A stretch of DNA of 64,000 nucleotides from Jonquetella anthropi DSM 22815 (GTDB lineage Bacteria > Synergistota > Synergistia > Synergistales > Dethiosulfovibrionaceae). The position numbers and the translations under genes were made by a program. The notes under the pieces were generated by a model. That model was given only the letters and a program-made list of their open reading frames with translations. It was not told the DNA's origin and did not search any database. The DNA is taken from contig NZ_CM001376.1 in assembly GCF_000237805.1 (NCBI RefSeq), forward strand, positions 1,540,349-1,604,348. The letters are read 5' to 3'. Within the stretch, counting starts at the first letter, position 1. Each line of letters begins with the position of its first letter. Of the stretch, positions 49,616 to 59,019 are shown piece after piece.

Positions 49616-49645
49616 AAAGGGGACGGCGCAGCGCGCCGCCCCCGG
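49616..49645 (-). terminator. Probable terminator of the TAXI-TRAP operon
   Basis: On the minus strand GGGGGCGGCGCG and GCGCCGTCCCC pair around a short centre, followed by TTTGTATT, just after the permease stop. Confidence 0.7.
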
Positions 49646-49650
49646 TCAGT

Positions 49651-51642
49651 TTACGCGCGCCGCGAGACCAAAGCCTTCTGCCAGATGAACACCGCAGCCG
49701 CAATGCCAATGCCGCACAGGTCGGTGATTAGCCCGGGCTTAATAAGAAGCAGCGCCGCCGCAAACAAGCAGACCCGCTGGATGATGTTCAACTGTTTCAG
49801 CCAGAAGCCGGCCCCGGCAAACGCCAGAAGAATTGCCCCGATAATCGACGTCACGATCGGCAGAATCAACCCCGAAGCGTTCGCCTGAATCATCAGCAGC
49901 TCGGGACTGTAAACGAAGAAGTACGGGATCAGGAACCCGGCGACGGCCAGCTTCAGAGCTTGGAAGCCGGTCTTCATCGGATCGGCCCCGGCAATGCCCG
50001 CGCCGGCATAGGCCGCAAGCGCCACAGGAGGCGTCAGGTCCGCGATGATGCCGTAGTAGAAAATGAACATATGGGCTGCCAGAGTCGGCACGCCGAACTT
50101 TTGAATCGCCGGCGCCGCCATGGCGGACAGGACGATGTACTTCGCCGTCGTCGGAAGCCCCATCCCAAGGATAATCGACGCCACCATGGTGAAGAACAGC
50201 GTGGGCAGAAGCTTGCCGCCCGCAAGCGCCACGATGCCGTTGGCCAGTTTCAGCCCGATACCGGTCAGAGTGACCGAACCGATGATCAGCCCGGCACAGG
50301 CGCAGGCCGCCGCCACGCCGAGAGCGCTTCTCGCGCCGTCCTCGAAAGCGTCCAGGATATCCCTCACCGACATGCGGGTCGCCTTCCGGCACATGGCGAT
50401 AGCCACGGTCCAAAGGATACTGTAGAACGCCGCCTTCAGGGGCGTGTACCCTTTCACCAGCATGTAAATGATCACTACAACAGGGATCAGCAGGTGCCCG
50501 CCGCTGAAGAACACCTTCTTCGTGTTCGGCAGCTCCTCCTTCGGGATCCCCCGCAGGCCAAGGCGCAGCGCCTCCATGTGAATCATCACGAACACGGCCA
50601 AATAGTACAGAACCGCCGGAAGGATCGCGGCCGTGGCAATACGAATGTACGGCACGCCGATAAACTCGGACATGATGAACGCCGCAGCGCCCATAATCGG
50701 CGGCATAAGCTGTCCGCCGGTGGACGACGCCGCCTCAACAGCCCCAGCAAAGTGCGGCAAGTACCCAATCCGCTTCATCAGAGGAATCGTAAAGGTTCCC
50801 GTCGTCACCGTGTTGGCCACCGAACTGCCGGAAATCGTCCCAAAGAGGCCCGAAGCCAGAACGGCCACCTTCGCCGGACCGCCGACCCGGTGTCCCGTCG
50901 CCGCCAGAGCTAAGTCGATGAAGAACTTTCCCAGCCCCGACTTGTGAAGGAACGCGCCGAACAGGATGAACAGGAACACGAACGTCGCCGAAACGCCCAG
51001 CGGCGCCCCTAAAATCCCCTCAGTCGTCAGGTACATGTGGTTGATAATTCGAGTCCAACCGATCTGCCGGTGAGCCAAAAATCCCGGAATCAAATGTCCC
51101 CACTTGGCGTAGGCCACAAAAACGACTGCGATGATCACAATCGGCATTCCCACGATACGGCGGGAGATCTCAAGCACCAGCAGAATCGCCAAGGCGCCGA
51201 AAATCAGGTCAATCGTCGTCGGCTCGCCGGCGCGGAACATCAGATTGTGATAGTTGACCGTCAGATAAAGCGCCACCACCGAACTGATGACTGCCAACGC
51301 CAGATCAGCCCAGTGGACTGACTTTCTGGACATCTTGGACGTCATCGGATAGAGCAGGTAGATCAGCGCCATCACGAAGAACAGGTGAGTCGACCGCTGA
51401 ATCGTCGCCGGCAGCACGCCGAACCCGGCGGTGTAAAACTGGAACAGCGAGAAAAGAATGCACATCCAACGAATCGCCAGCCCCCAGGGGCCGCTCAAGC
51501 CGCGGACCTGCGCTTCTCGGTCGTACTTCTCCAAAATCTCCTGCGTCTTTTCCTCATTTGTCACAGTCTCCGCCGACAAAACCGCCGGCGACTCGCCAGA
51601 CTGAGCCGCGCTCTTCTCCAGATCCTTCTCAGCGTTCTTCAA
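49651..51642 (-). CDS. TRAP transporter fused permease (TAXI/DctQM fusion)
   Basis: The protein has 663 residues. The N-terminal ~200 residues with four to five helices correspond to the small DctQ-like subunit. The rest is the DctM-like large permease with about 12 helices: GLFGTISGSSVANTVTTGTFTIPLMKRIGY in outline, EAASSTGGQLMPPIMGAAAFIMSEF in outline, and GLPTTAKYIVLSAMAAPAIQ. It works with the TAXI-type binding protein encoded at the other end of the operon for Na+-driven uptake of a carboxylate or amino acid. It is separated from the binding-protein gene by a DUF1850 gene. Confidence 0.92.
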   Translation of the reverse strand: MKNAEKDLEKSAAQSGESPAVLSAETVTNEEKTQEILEKYDREAQVRGLSGPWGLAIRWMCILFSLFQFYTAGFGVLPATIQRSTHLFFVMALIYLLYPMTSKMSRKSVHWADLALAVISSVVALYLTVNYHNLMFRAGEPTTIDLIFGALAILLVLEISRRIVGMPIVIIAVVFVAYAKWGHLIPGFLAHRQIGWTRIINHMYLTTEGILGAPLGVSATFVFLFILFGAFLHKSGLGKFFIDLALAATGHRVGGPAKVAVLASGLFGTISGSSVANTVTTGTFTIPLMKRIGYLPHFAGAVEAASSTGGQLMPPIMGAAAFIMSEFIGVPYIRIATAAILPAVLYYLAVFVMIHMEALRLGLRGIPKEELPNTKKVFFSGGHLLIPVVVIIYMLVKGYTPLKAAFYSILWTVAIAMCRKATRMSVRDILDAFEDGARSALGVAAACACAGLIIGSVTLTGIGLKLANGIVALAGGKLLPTLFFTMVASIILGMGLPTTAKYIVLSAMAAPAIQKFGVPTLAAHMFIFYYGIIADLTPPVALAAYAGAGIAGADPMKTGFQALKLAVAGFLIPYFFVYSPELLMIQANASGLILPIVTSIIGAILLAFAGAGFWLKQLNIIQRVCLFAAALLLIKPGLITDLCGIGIAAAVFIWQKALVSRRA

Positions 51643-51694
51643 TCGTCTTCACTCCCATCAACTGTCCCAGCGTCCGCCCAGCGCCTCCAGCCGG

Positions 51695-52186
51695 TCAAAA
51701 ACCCCGCCAGATGAAAAGCGGCGACGTTCGGATCACGGAAAACGTCACAGGACGCCCCGGATTCCCCCACTCGCTGAGCCGATGCTCAGCGCCGTTCATA
51801 ATGAACCGATGATTTGCCACCACTCGAGCCACCCGATACGTCAGCGTCTTTAAAACCGTCGTGAACCCGGTGATGTGAAACTTACCGTTCGAAATTTCAA
51901 ACTTCTGCCCCGGCAGCGGCTCAGCCGGAAGCCCCGCGCCGGTCATATCGTAATCTGTCGCGGTCACCTGAATCCCGTCCGGCCGAACCGTGTAAATCTC
52001 GTCCACCGGCCTCAGAGCCACCGAGTGGACAAAACGAACCGTAAACTGCTGCCCCTCGTCGACTTTGGCGGCATATCGAACCCTCCCGGACTCGTCCCGA
52101 ACGATCAAGTACAACTGGGGACGAAACGCGAAAAAAACGGCAGCCGCAGCCAGACAGACCAGACCGGCGAAATAAAATTTTTTCAC
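51695..52186 (-). CDS. DUF1850 protein of the TAXI-TRAP operon
   Basis: The protein has 163 residues from GTG 52186, next to GGCGGAGG; a longer frame to 52252 is unlikely. An N-terminal membrane helix (FAGLVCLAAAAVFFAF) anchors a small extracytoplasmic beta-rich domain with FTVRFVHSVALRPVDEIYTV, the DUF1850 hallmark. DUF1850 genes occur almost exclusively between TAXI binding-protein and permease genes, as here. Their role is not established. Confidence 0.83.
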   Translation of the reverse strand: MKKFYFAGLVCLAAAAVFFAFRPQLYLIVRDESGRVRYAAKVDEGQQFTVRFVHSVALRPVDEIYTVRPDGIQVTATDYDMTGAGLPAEPLPGQKFEISNGKFHITGFTTVLKTLTYRVARVVANHRFIMNGAEHRLSEWGNPGRPVTFSVIRTSPLFIWRGF

Positions 52187-52279
52187 GTCCTCCGCCCCTT
52201 TGAAGACAAGAGGGGAACCGGCGAACCGGATCCCCTCCTCGATTAGAGCCAAAGAAGCCGCTGGGCTCGAAAAGGCCGA

Positions 52280-53257
52280 CTACTTGATCAGGCCGACTTC
52301 CTTGTAGTACTTCAGAGCGCCCGGGTGCAGATCCTCAACCTGCAGACCGTCCAGCGCCTTCTCCAAGACAATCTCCTTGCCCTTGTGGTGCGCCTCGCCG
52401 ATCAGAGCCAGCTGGCTGAACATCGTCTTCGTGATCGTGTAGACCAAGTCATCCGGCAAATCGGAGCGGCAGAACAAGCACGCTTGAACGGCAATCGTAT
52501 CGACCGGCTTGGGCTGGTTCTGATACGTGTCAGCCGGGATAACGCTGGGAGCGAAGAACGGGTACGCCTTGATAATCTCGTCACGCTTTGCGCCGTCGAT
52601 ATTGATGAACTTGAGCGGCTGGGTCGTCACGATCTCCTGAATGCCCGAGTTCGGTGCCGCCGTAGTGAACTCGAATCCGTCGATCTGGCGGTCCTTGAAA
52701 TGACTTGTCGTCTCGGCATAAGACAGGAAGAACGGCTCAAAGCCCTTGTACTCGCCCTTGCCGTCCTTCTCCTCGTAGAAACCGTACGCGCCGAAAATCT
52801 GACGGGCGTTCGCCTCGTTGCCGGAGCCGGGCGCGCCGATAGAAATTCTCAGCTTCCCAAAATCGGCGATCGAGTTGGCCGGGCAGTCCTTGTTCACCGC
52901 CACCTGAATCGGTTCTGGCCACAGGCGGGAAATCGCCCGGATATTCTTCACAGGCTCTTTAAAGAACATCGAACCGGTCTTGGCGTAGAACGCGATATCG
53001 TTCTGGACGATCGCCAAATCAACGTCGCCGTTTTTCAGCAGGTTAATGTTCTCGTTTGAAGCCCCTGTCGCCTGAGCTGAAATTGTCACCGCACCGTCGG
53101 AGTGGTCAGACACAATCTGAGAAATAGCGCCGCCCAAAGGATAGTACGTCCCCGTCGTGCCGCCTGTCCCCATAACCAACTGCACTGGATCGGCACAAGC
53201 CGTCGAACACAGAACCAGAGCGCCGAGCGCCGTTACAAGAAAACCGCACCGTTTCAT
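52280..53257 (-). CDS. TAXI-family TRAP transporter solute-binding protein
   Basis: The protein has 325 residues. It has a signal peptide with a CSTACADP end (Cys near the cleavage site but no clear lipobox) and a perfect AAGGAGGG ribosome-binding site. The diagnostic GTGGTTGTYYPLGGAI motif opens the mature domain, and SIGAPGSGNEANARQI is the second family segment. It is the first gene of the operon. TAXI proteins bind glutamate, 2-oxoglutarate or other carboxylates. The ligand is not determined here. Confidence 0.92.
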   Translation of the reverse strand: MKRCGFLVTALGALVLCSTACADPVQLVMGTGGTTGTYYPLGGAISQIVSDHSDGAVTISAQATGASNENINLLKNGDVDLAIVQNDIAFYAKTGSMFFKEPVKNIRAISRLWPEPIQVAVNKDCPANSIADFGKLRISIGAPGSGNEANARQIFGAYGFYEEKDGKGEYKGFEPFFLSYAETTSHFKDRQIDGFEFTTAAPNSGIQEIVTTQPLKFINIDGAKRDEIIKAYPFFAPSVIPADTYQNQPKPVDTIAVQACLFCRSDLPDDLVYTITKTMFSQLALIGEAHHKGKEIVLEKALDGLQVEDLHPGALKYYKEVGLIK

Positions 53258-53968
53258 CCGAATCCCTCCTTAATGAAGAAAATACTTCGTCCCCATAACT
53301 ACACAGCACTTCATCAAATCAACGCGATAGTTTAACTATAGCGGTCGAAGGCTCGCTTATCAAGACGTCTAGGAGAGAACTCACTGTAATCATTTGTTAC
53401 TTTTATCATCAGCGATTCATCCATGATCATCAGATAAAATCACTAACAATGCCTGTAAAACCCTGTTCATAGTAACTCGCTAAAAACAACATTATCTTTG
53501 GGCTAGTATACCTTCTTCAAGTTTTCCCCAATGAGCATTGTACTTTATAGCTATTCCTTGGATAAAAAGGTGTCCTTTAAGGACACCTTCGCCCCATCAT
53601 TTTGTCCTTATTATTATATAGTAGCTTCTCATTTTATTATTTCACCGTAACAAAGCAATCTGACAGACATTGCTTCACTTTATGATCGAGAAGGAGGGAT
53701 AAACCTTTTTCGAATTATATGCAGCTTAAGGACTGTATTTTATTGAGACATTATGTAACAACCACGAGGGGGGAACTAAGCCACTGTCCAGCTTTGGTCA
53801 TCTACTGCACGAGCTTAGCTTACCCTTCAGACAAAGTGCCGTTCAGAAAGGAGGCCGTACCATTTTCATTGAGCATTGACATCATTGTGGCTAGCTTGGT
53901 GATCTAAGGAACAAATAATGCAGCCAAGACCTGTGCTGCGACAGTAAAAATAACGAGGAGGATTAAAG
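53258..53968. other. Long AT-rich intergenic region between the two TRAP systems
   Basis: No gene that I can support. It holds the upstream region of the TAXI operon, with a 6-bp perfect palindrome ATAGTT-T-AACTAT at 53327-53339 that may be an operator or promoter element. It also holds an orphan minus-strand terminator-like hairpin at 53564-53590. A 62-codon frame at 53719-53907 (MQLKDCILLRHYVTTTRGEL...) follows an AAGGAGGG-like site at spacing too long to trust and resembles nothing I know. Composition changes here from GC-rich to AT-rich, so this is the likely left junction of the acquired block. Confidence 0.6.
53564..53590 (-). terminator. Orphan terminator-like hairpin
   Basis: AAGGTGTCC and GGACACCTT pair around TTTAA. 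On the minus strand the hairpin is followed by TTTTTATC. No minus-strand gene precedes it within the next 3.5 kb, so it may be a relic. Confidence 0.6.
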
Positions 53969-54973
53969 TTGAAAAAAGCTCTTATGTGGATATGCCCCTG
54001 TTTTTTTATTTTAGCGATTGGAGCCCTTCAGGCCAAAGGAGCGGATGACCCTATAAGAATTACTTACGGTCATGGCTTTATGCCCAATACTCCTCAAGCC
54101 AGAGCGGCAGATGAATTCAAAAAACGGGTAGAAAAAGAATCCGAAGGAAGTATTTTGGTTGACGTTTTCCCATCCGGTCAGCTGGGATCAGCTCGTGAGA
54201 TGTTCGAGGGTGTGCAGATGGGTACACAGGAAATTGCTCTTCTTCCTACAGCGCGCATCAGCGGCTTTAATCCCACATTACAAATTTTTGACCTTCCCTT
54301 CCTATTTCCCGACAAAAATACAGCCTATAAAATATTTGATGGACCAATAGGACAGAAATTATTATCCACTCTCGAAGCTAATGGTGTAAAAGGATTAGCA
54401 ATTTATGAAGATGGTTTCAAGAATTTTACTTGCAACAAGAAAATAGCAAAAATGGATGATTTTCAGGGGTTAAAATTTCGCACTATGGAAAGCCCCATTA
54501 TTATGGAGCAATTCAAAGCCCTAGGAGCCAACCCAACCCCCATAGACTTCAGCGAATTATACAATGCACTGCAGCAAGGGAGCGTTGATGGTCAAGAGAA
54601 CCCTTTAGTAACCATTGTTTCGGTAAAACTTTACGAAGTCCAAAACTACATGCTGCTTTCCAACCATGCATATCTAGGTCATGTATTTTTAGTATGTAAG
54701 GACTGGTTTGATGGATTGGATGAGAAGAAAAAAGAAATTATTACACGTAATGCTAAGGAAATAGCAACTTGGGAAAGACATCTCGTAGCCGAAGAAGAAG
54801 TAGGGTACCTAAAAACTATCAAGGATAGCGGAACGGTAGTTCTCAATCTTAGTACAGAAGAGCGGGAAAAAATGAGAGCCCATATGAAAAACGTCTATGA
54901 TATCGCTGAAGGCATTGTAGGCAAAGATTTGCTCAATCTGGTGACTGAGGCTGTGGAAAAGGAAACAAAATAA
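53969..54973 (+). CDS. dctP: TRAP transporter solute-binding protein, DctP family
   Basis: The protein has 334 residues, with TTG 53969 after AGGAGG. A signal peptide (about 1-25, ICPCFFILAIGALQA) leads to a DctP fold: FKKRVEKESEGSILVDVFPSGQLGSAREMFEGVQMG in outline and LKFRTMESPIIMEQFKALGANPTPIDFSELYNALQQGSVDGQENP in outline, which carry the carboxylate-binding Arg and Asn. It captures a dicarboxylate, keto acid or sugar acid for the DctQM permease encoded next. Codon use is much more AT-rich than in flanking genes, suggesting acquisition by transfer. Confidence 0.92.
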   Translation: MKKALMWICPCFFILAIGALQAKGADDPIRITYGHGFMPNTPQARAADEFKKRVEKESEGSILVDVFPSGQLGSAREMFEGVQMGTQEIALLPTARISGFNPTLQIFDLPFLFPDKNTAYKIFDGPIGQKLLSTLEANGVKGLAIYEDGFKNFTCNKKIAKMDDFQGLKFRTMESPIIMEQFKALGANPTPIDFSELYNALQQGSVDGQENPLVTIVSVKLYEVQNYMLLSNHAYLGHVFLVCKDWFDGLDEKKKEIITRNAKEIATWERHLVAEEEVGYLKTIKDSGTVVLNLSTEEREKMRAHMKNVYDIAEGIVGKDLLNLVTEAVEKETK

Positions 54974-54993
54974 CAGCATAAGCGAGGAATAAG

Positions 54994-55476
54994 ATGAAAT
55001 ATGTTAATCATGCGACTAAGATTTTTTTAGCAACTTGTCTCTTGTTCGCCATCATCTTACTTTTCGTCAATGTGACACTTCGCTATTTCTTCAAATCTGC
55101 CATCTTTTGGGCTGAAGAAACGCTACGGTACCTAATTGTATGGATTACTTTCATCGGTTCTTCTATGTGCATTCGTGAAGAATCTCATATTGCTATTGAC
55201 GTTCTTTCCAATGTTTTAAGCAGGAAGGGCAAATGCATCCTCAAAATCTTACTCAACGTTGTAGGAATCATCTTCGGCGCCATTTTGTTGATCGTATCCT
55301 TTAAATTTATTCAGAAAGTTTATACTACAAACCAAGTTTCATCGACCATAGGGAATATGCCAATGTACGTAATTTATCTTTGTTTTCCCATCGGCTTTGC
55401 TCTTTACACGCTGCAATCCTTAGACAAGGTGCGATCATTGTTAAAATCCGTAAAAAAAGAAAGCACACAATCATGA
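54994..55476 (+). CDS. dctQ: TRAP transporter small permease subunit, DctQ family
   Basis: The protein has 160 residues and four membrane helices (about 8-30, 45-62, 85-107 and 125-147). FWAEETLRYLIVWITFIGSSMCIREESHI in outline is the family signature after helix 1. It pairs with DctM. Its stop overlaps the dctM start (ATGA). It has AT-rich codon use like its neighbours. Confidence 0.9.
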   Translation: MKYVNHATKIFLATCLLFAIILLFVNVTLRYFFKSAIFWAEETLRYLIVWITFIGSSMCIREESHIAIDVLSNVLSRKGKCILKILLNVVGIIFGAILLIVSFKFIQKVYTTNQVSSTIGNMPMYVIYLCFPIGFALYTLQSLDKVRSLLKSVKKESTQS

Positions 55477-56753
55477 CAAGTATTTTATTCTTCTTTTTAT
55501 TTATCATGCTGGCATTGAATCTTCCTGTTTTTATGGCCTTGATTGTTTCAACTGCTACTGTATTGACATGCTTTACTTCAATCACACCAGGCATCATACT
55601 CCAGCGGATGTTTGCAGGTATCGACAAATTTTCCTTGATGGCTGTTCCTTTTTTTATCTTTGCGGCCAATGTAATGAATCAAGGCGGTTTAGCGCCCCGT
55701 ATATTGGACTTTACCAATGCATTGGTAGGACATAAGCGTGGTGGGCTAGCGTATACCGTGGTACTCACATGCATGTTTCTGGGAGCTGTCAGCGGTTCTT
55801 CACCCGCTACAGTCGTAGCGATATGCTCTTTAATGCTACCCGTGATGGAACAGAGCGGCTATAGCAGGGGATTTTCCGTAGGACTTATCATGGCAGCTTC
55901 CTCTGTAGCTGTGATTATTCCCCCCAGCATCGGCATGATTGTATATGGTACAGTGACAGGAACTTCCATAGGGGAACTCTTTTTGGCAGGTTTTTTCCCA
56001 GGCATCATTTATGGTACAGCTTTTATGCTTTACAGCGCTTATTACACTCGAAAACACAATGTTCCCTTAAGACCCCAAGCAACATCCGAACACAGATGGA
56101 ATTCTTTTAAAAGCTCTGGTTGGGCCTTAATTATCCCAATTCTGATTATTGGAAGTATCTACGGAGGTTTCTGCACACCTACAGAATCAGCAGGTATTGT
56201 ATCTGTCTATGCCATTTTTGTCAGTTGTTTCATATATAGGGAGCTTTCTTTTAAAGAGCTCGTCAATGTCGCTTATGAATCGGCTATAGGCACGGCTCAA
56301 GTGATGATCATTTTAGCTGGAGCTAGCGTTTTTTCTTGGTTACTGACTAGACTTCAAATACCCGCAACATTAGCAAAGGTTCTAAACTCGGTAGCCCAAT
56401 CTCAAATAATGGTTCTATTAGTTATCAACATCATATTGTTAATATCCGGAATGTTTTTAGATCCAGCGTCTATTCAAACAATAATGTCGCCTCTATTTTT
56501 GCCTTCTGCGGTGCAATTCGGTGTACACCCCGTACATTTGGGTATTATTATGGTGGTAAATGGCGCCATTGGAATGTTTACTCCACCCTTTGGACTGAAT
56601 CTTTTTGTCGCCGCAGGAGTGACCAAAATATCCCTCAGCGAACTAATGAAAGACGTTTGGATATGGATTTTGATCAGCTTTATTGCCTTATTTCTTATTA
56701 CCTATATTCCACAAATTTCAATGGTATTGCCAGATTTGCTCTTCAAAAAATGA
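55473..56753 (+). CDS. dctM: TRAP transporter large permease subunit, DctM family
   Basis: The protein has 426 residues from ATG 55473 (ATGA overlap with dctQ), the normal DctM length. A frame open further upstream lies within dctQ. About 11-12 helices carry the family motifs LMAVPFFIFAANVMNQGGLAPRI, GAVSGSSPATVVAICSLMLPVM and GGFCTPTESAGIVSVYAIFVS (each shown in outline), with MVVNGAIGMFTPPFGLNLFVA near the C terminus. It forms the Na+-coupled channel for the DctP ligand. It is the last gene of the AT-rich block. Confidence 0.92.
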   Translation: MTSILFFFLFIMLALNLPVFMALIVSTATVLTCFTSITPGIILQRMFAGIDKFSLMAVPFFIFAANVMNQGGLAPRILDFTNALVGHKRGGLAYTVVLTCMFLGAVSGSSPATVVAICSLMLPVMEQSGYSRGFSVGLIMAASSVAVIIPPSIGMIVYGTVTGTSIGELFLAGFFPGIIYGTAFMLYSAYYTRKHNVPLRPQATSEHRWNSFKSSGWALIIPILIIGSIYGGFCTPTESAGIVSVYAIFVSCFIYRELSFKELVNVAYESAIGTAQVMIILAGASVFSWLLTRLQIPATLAKVLNSVAQSQIMVLLVINIILLISGMFLDPASIQTIMSPLFLPSAVQFGVHPVHLGIIMVVNGAIGMFTPPFGLNLFVAAGVTKISLSELMKDVWIWILISFIALFLITYIPQISMVLPDLLFKK

Positions 56754-56843
56754 GGAATACCAACTGAAAATCAACTCACTTGGAGGTGTTCATGCAAGGT
56801 ATTGCTGATGGGTATAAGCCATGTCAAAACCGTCCCATTATAG

Positions 56844-56960
56844 AGATCGCTTGGGCACAAGTACGAGCGTATTGCAGATTACTTCCTCCGGCTGATCAAC
56901 TTCGACGAGAAGCAGATCCTCGAAAACAACGTCCTCGCCCTGATCAGCGACGCCGAGTAA
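56844..56960 (+). pseudogene. 3' remnant of a host-like gene next to the acquired TRAP block
   Basis: The frame begins after a stop at 56841-56843 and reads ...GHKYERIADYFLRLINFDEK followed by QILENNVLALISDAE and a TAA at 56958-56960. It is GC-rich like the surrounding chromosome, ends shortly before an intrinsic terminator and has no start. It looks like the last ~35 codons of a gene whose 5' part was lost when the AT-rich block arrived. The family is not recognisable. A 67-codon frame overlapping it in another phase (56780-56983) is judged spurious. Confidence 0.5.
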
Positions 56961-56980
56961 CAGGAAGCCAAGCTGCTTTT

Positions 56981-57016
56981 TAAGGGCAGAACGTCCGACG
57001 TTCTGCCCTTATTTAT
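56981..57016 (+). terminator. Intrinsic terminator downstream of the gene remnant
   Basis: AAGGGCAGAACG and CGTTCTGCCCTT pair around TCCGA, followed by ATTTATT. Confidence 0.88.
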
Positions 57017-57142
57017 TCGGCATTCCGTCAGAGTTCTGATCCTCAACCTTTTCGACCACAGTATAATGTTGTTGATTGCTGGCCGTAGAGTCGAATCTTA
57101 TGATCGGCCATGCAAATTTTCTCTATTTAGGAGGAGATATCC

Positions 57143-58816
57143 ATGCCCTTTCCGAGCGATATCGAAATAGCGCAGTCCTGCAAGATGGACCCCATCGTCA
57201 GCGTCGCCGCGAAGCTGAACATTCCCGAAGACGATCTCGAGCTGTACGGCCGCTACAAGGCCAAGATCTCCCACGACCTCTGGAACTCGGTCAAAGACCG
57301 CCCCAACGGCAAGCTGATTCTCGTCACGGCCATCACCCCCACCCCCGCCGGAGAGGGGAAGACCACCACGGCCGTCGGACTCGCTCAGGCGATGTTCAAG
57401 ATCGGCAAGAAGGCCGCTCTCGCCCTCCGCGAGCCCTCGCTCGGGCCGGTCTTCGGCGTCAAGGGCGGCGCCGCCGGCGGCGGATACAGCCAGGTCGTCC
57501 CAATGGAGGATATCAATATCCACTTCACCGGCGACCTCCACGCCATCACGGCCGCTCATAACCTGCTCGCCGCAATGCTCGACAACTCCCTCCAGCAGGG
57601 CAACCCGCTCAACATCGACCCCAGACAGATCGTCCTCAAGCGCGTGATGGATATGAACGACCGCTCGCTTCGGAATATCGTCATCGGACTGGGCGGTAAG
57701 GCCAACGGCGTGCCCCGCGAGAACGGCTTCGATATCACCGTGGCCAGCGAGGTCATGGCTATCTTCTGTCTGGCGACGAGCCTGAGCGACCTGAAAGAGC
57801 GGCTCTCCCGGATCATCGTGGCCTATACCTACGACGGCAAGCCTGTGACCTGCGCCGATTTGGAAGCTCAGGGCGCGATGACGATGTTGCTCAAGGACGC
57901 GCTGAAGCCGAATATTGTTCAGACTCTGGAGCACACGCCGGCGTTCATCCACGGCGGGCCGTTTGCCAATATCGCCCACGGCTGCAACAGCATTATGGCG
58001 ACCCAGTACGGCTTGAAACTGGCCGACTACACGATCACTGAGGCGGGCTTCGCCGCTGACTTGGGCGCTGAGAAGTTCTTGGATATCGTCTGCCGTCTCG
58101 GTGGAATCAAGCCGAACGCCGTCGTGATTGTGGCGACGGTCCGGGCTCTGAAGATGCACGGCGGCGTGGCGAAGGACAAGCTGGGCGAGGTCAACATGGA
58201 GGCTCTGGCCGCCGGGATCCCGAACCTGGAGAAACACATCGAGAACATGAACTCGTTCGGCCTGCCGGTCGTCGTGGCGGTGAACGCGTTCCCCACCGAC
58301 CGGCCCGAGGAGCTGCAGCTGGTCGAGGACAAGTGCGCGGCGCTCGGCGCCAAGGTCGTCCTGTCGGAGATCTTCGCCAAGGGCGGCGAGGGCGGTATTG
58401 AGATGGCAAAGGCGGTTGTCGAGGCCTGCGACCAGCCCAACACGTTCCACTACCTGTACGAGCCGTCGATGAGCCCGAAGGAGAAGATCACGACCATCGC
58501 GACGAAGATCTACGGGGCTGACGGCGTGGACTTCACGGCGGACGCGGAGAAGGACCTGAAGCGGTTTCACGATTTGGGCAAGGACGACCTTCTGGTCTGC
58601 ATGGCTAAGACCCAGTCGTCGATTTCTGACAACGCGAACTTGAAGGGCCGTCCGACCGGTTTCCGCGTGACGGTACGTGAGGTTCGTCTGTCGGCCGGCG
58701 CCGGGTTCTTGGTGGCCCTGTGCGGCGCGATTATGACGATGCCTGGTCTGCCGAAGCGTCCTGCGGCGTGCAATATCGACGTGGACGAGAACGGCGTCAT
58801 TTCCGGTCTGTTCTAA
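57143..58816 (+). CDS. fhs: Formate-tetrahydrofolate ligase
   Basis: The protein has 557 residues, the standard length. It makes 10-formyl-THF from formate, THF and ATP, or runs in reverse for ATP in amino-acid and purine fermenters. The P-loop is [49 protein letters not shown] in outline and the C-terminal [21 protein letters not shown] in outline are near-invariant in the family. The ATG follows AGGAGGAG. A TATAAT at 57062-57067 may be its -10. It is a single-gene unit with its own terminator. Confidence 0.96.
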   Translation: MPFPSDIEIAQSCKMDPIVSVAAKLNIPEDDLELYGRYKAKISHDLWNSVKDRPNGKLILVTAITPTPAGEGKTTTAVGLAQAMFKIGKKAALALREPSLGPVFGVKGGAAGGGYSQVVPMEDINIHFTGDLHAITAAHNLLAAMLDNSLQQGNPLNIDPRQIVLKRVMDMNDRSLRNIVIGLGGKANGVPRENGFDITVASEVMAIFCLATSLSDLKERLSRIIVAYTYDGKPVTCADLEAQGAMTMLLKDALKPNIVQTLEHTPAFIHGGPFANIAHGCNSIMATQYGLKLADYTITEAGFAADLGAEKFLDIVCRLGGIKPNAVVIVATVRALKMHGGVAKDKLGEVNMEALAAGIPNLEKHIENMNSFGLPVVVAVNAFPTDRPEELQLVEDKCAALGAKVVLSEIFAKGGEGGIEMAKAVVEACDQPNTFHYLYEPSMSPKEKITTIATKIYGADGVDFTADAEKDLKRFHDLGKDDLLVCMAKTQSSISDNANLKGRPTGFRVTVREVRLSAGAGFLVALCGAIMTMPGLPKRPAACNIDVDENGVISGLF

Positions 58817-58873
58817 ACTCTTCTCTTCTCTCCAAACAGCTTCACTCTTCTGCACCAACTTACTTAAACATTC

Positions 58874-58914
58874 AGCCGCCCGATAACGAAAGTTATCGGG
58901 CGGCTCGCTTTTTA
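58874..58914 (+). terminator. Intrinsic terminator of fhs
   Basis: AGCCGCCCGATAAC pairs with GTTATCGGGCGGCT around a GAAA tetraloop, followed by CGCTTTTTATC. Confidence 0.94.
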
Positions 58915-59019
58915 TCGGCCCATCAGAGGACGCGACCTTGCGCGAAGCTGATGGGCTAAGATAAAATAAAGAAACTTCAGATTATTATCCTATTCCAGCG
59001 AAGACAGGAGAGCGTAACC

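Noticed and set aside
53719-53907. 62-codon frame in the AT-rich intergenic region
   Set aside because: The ribosome-binding site is too far away and the composition is unstructured. There is no family resemblance. It could be a gene relic but cannot be supported.
56780-56983. 67-codon frame overlapping the gene remnant
   Set aside because: Its second half is an out-of-frame reading of the GC-rich remnant, giving an Arg/Gln-rich sequence typical of a shadow frame.
57098-58858. A 586-codon frame antisense to fhs
   Set aside because: It mirrors the codon bias of the GC-rich fhs gene, has no ribosome-binding site and contains no recognisable domain, while fhs is unequivocal.
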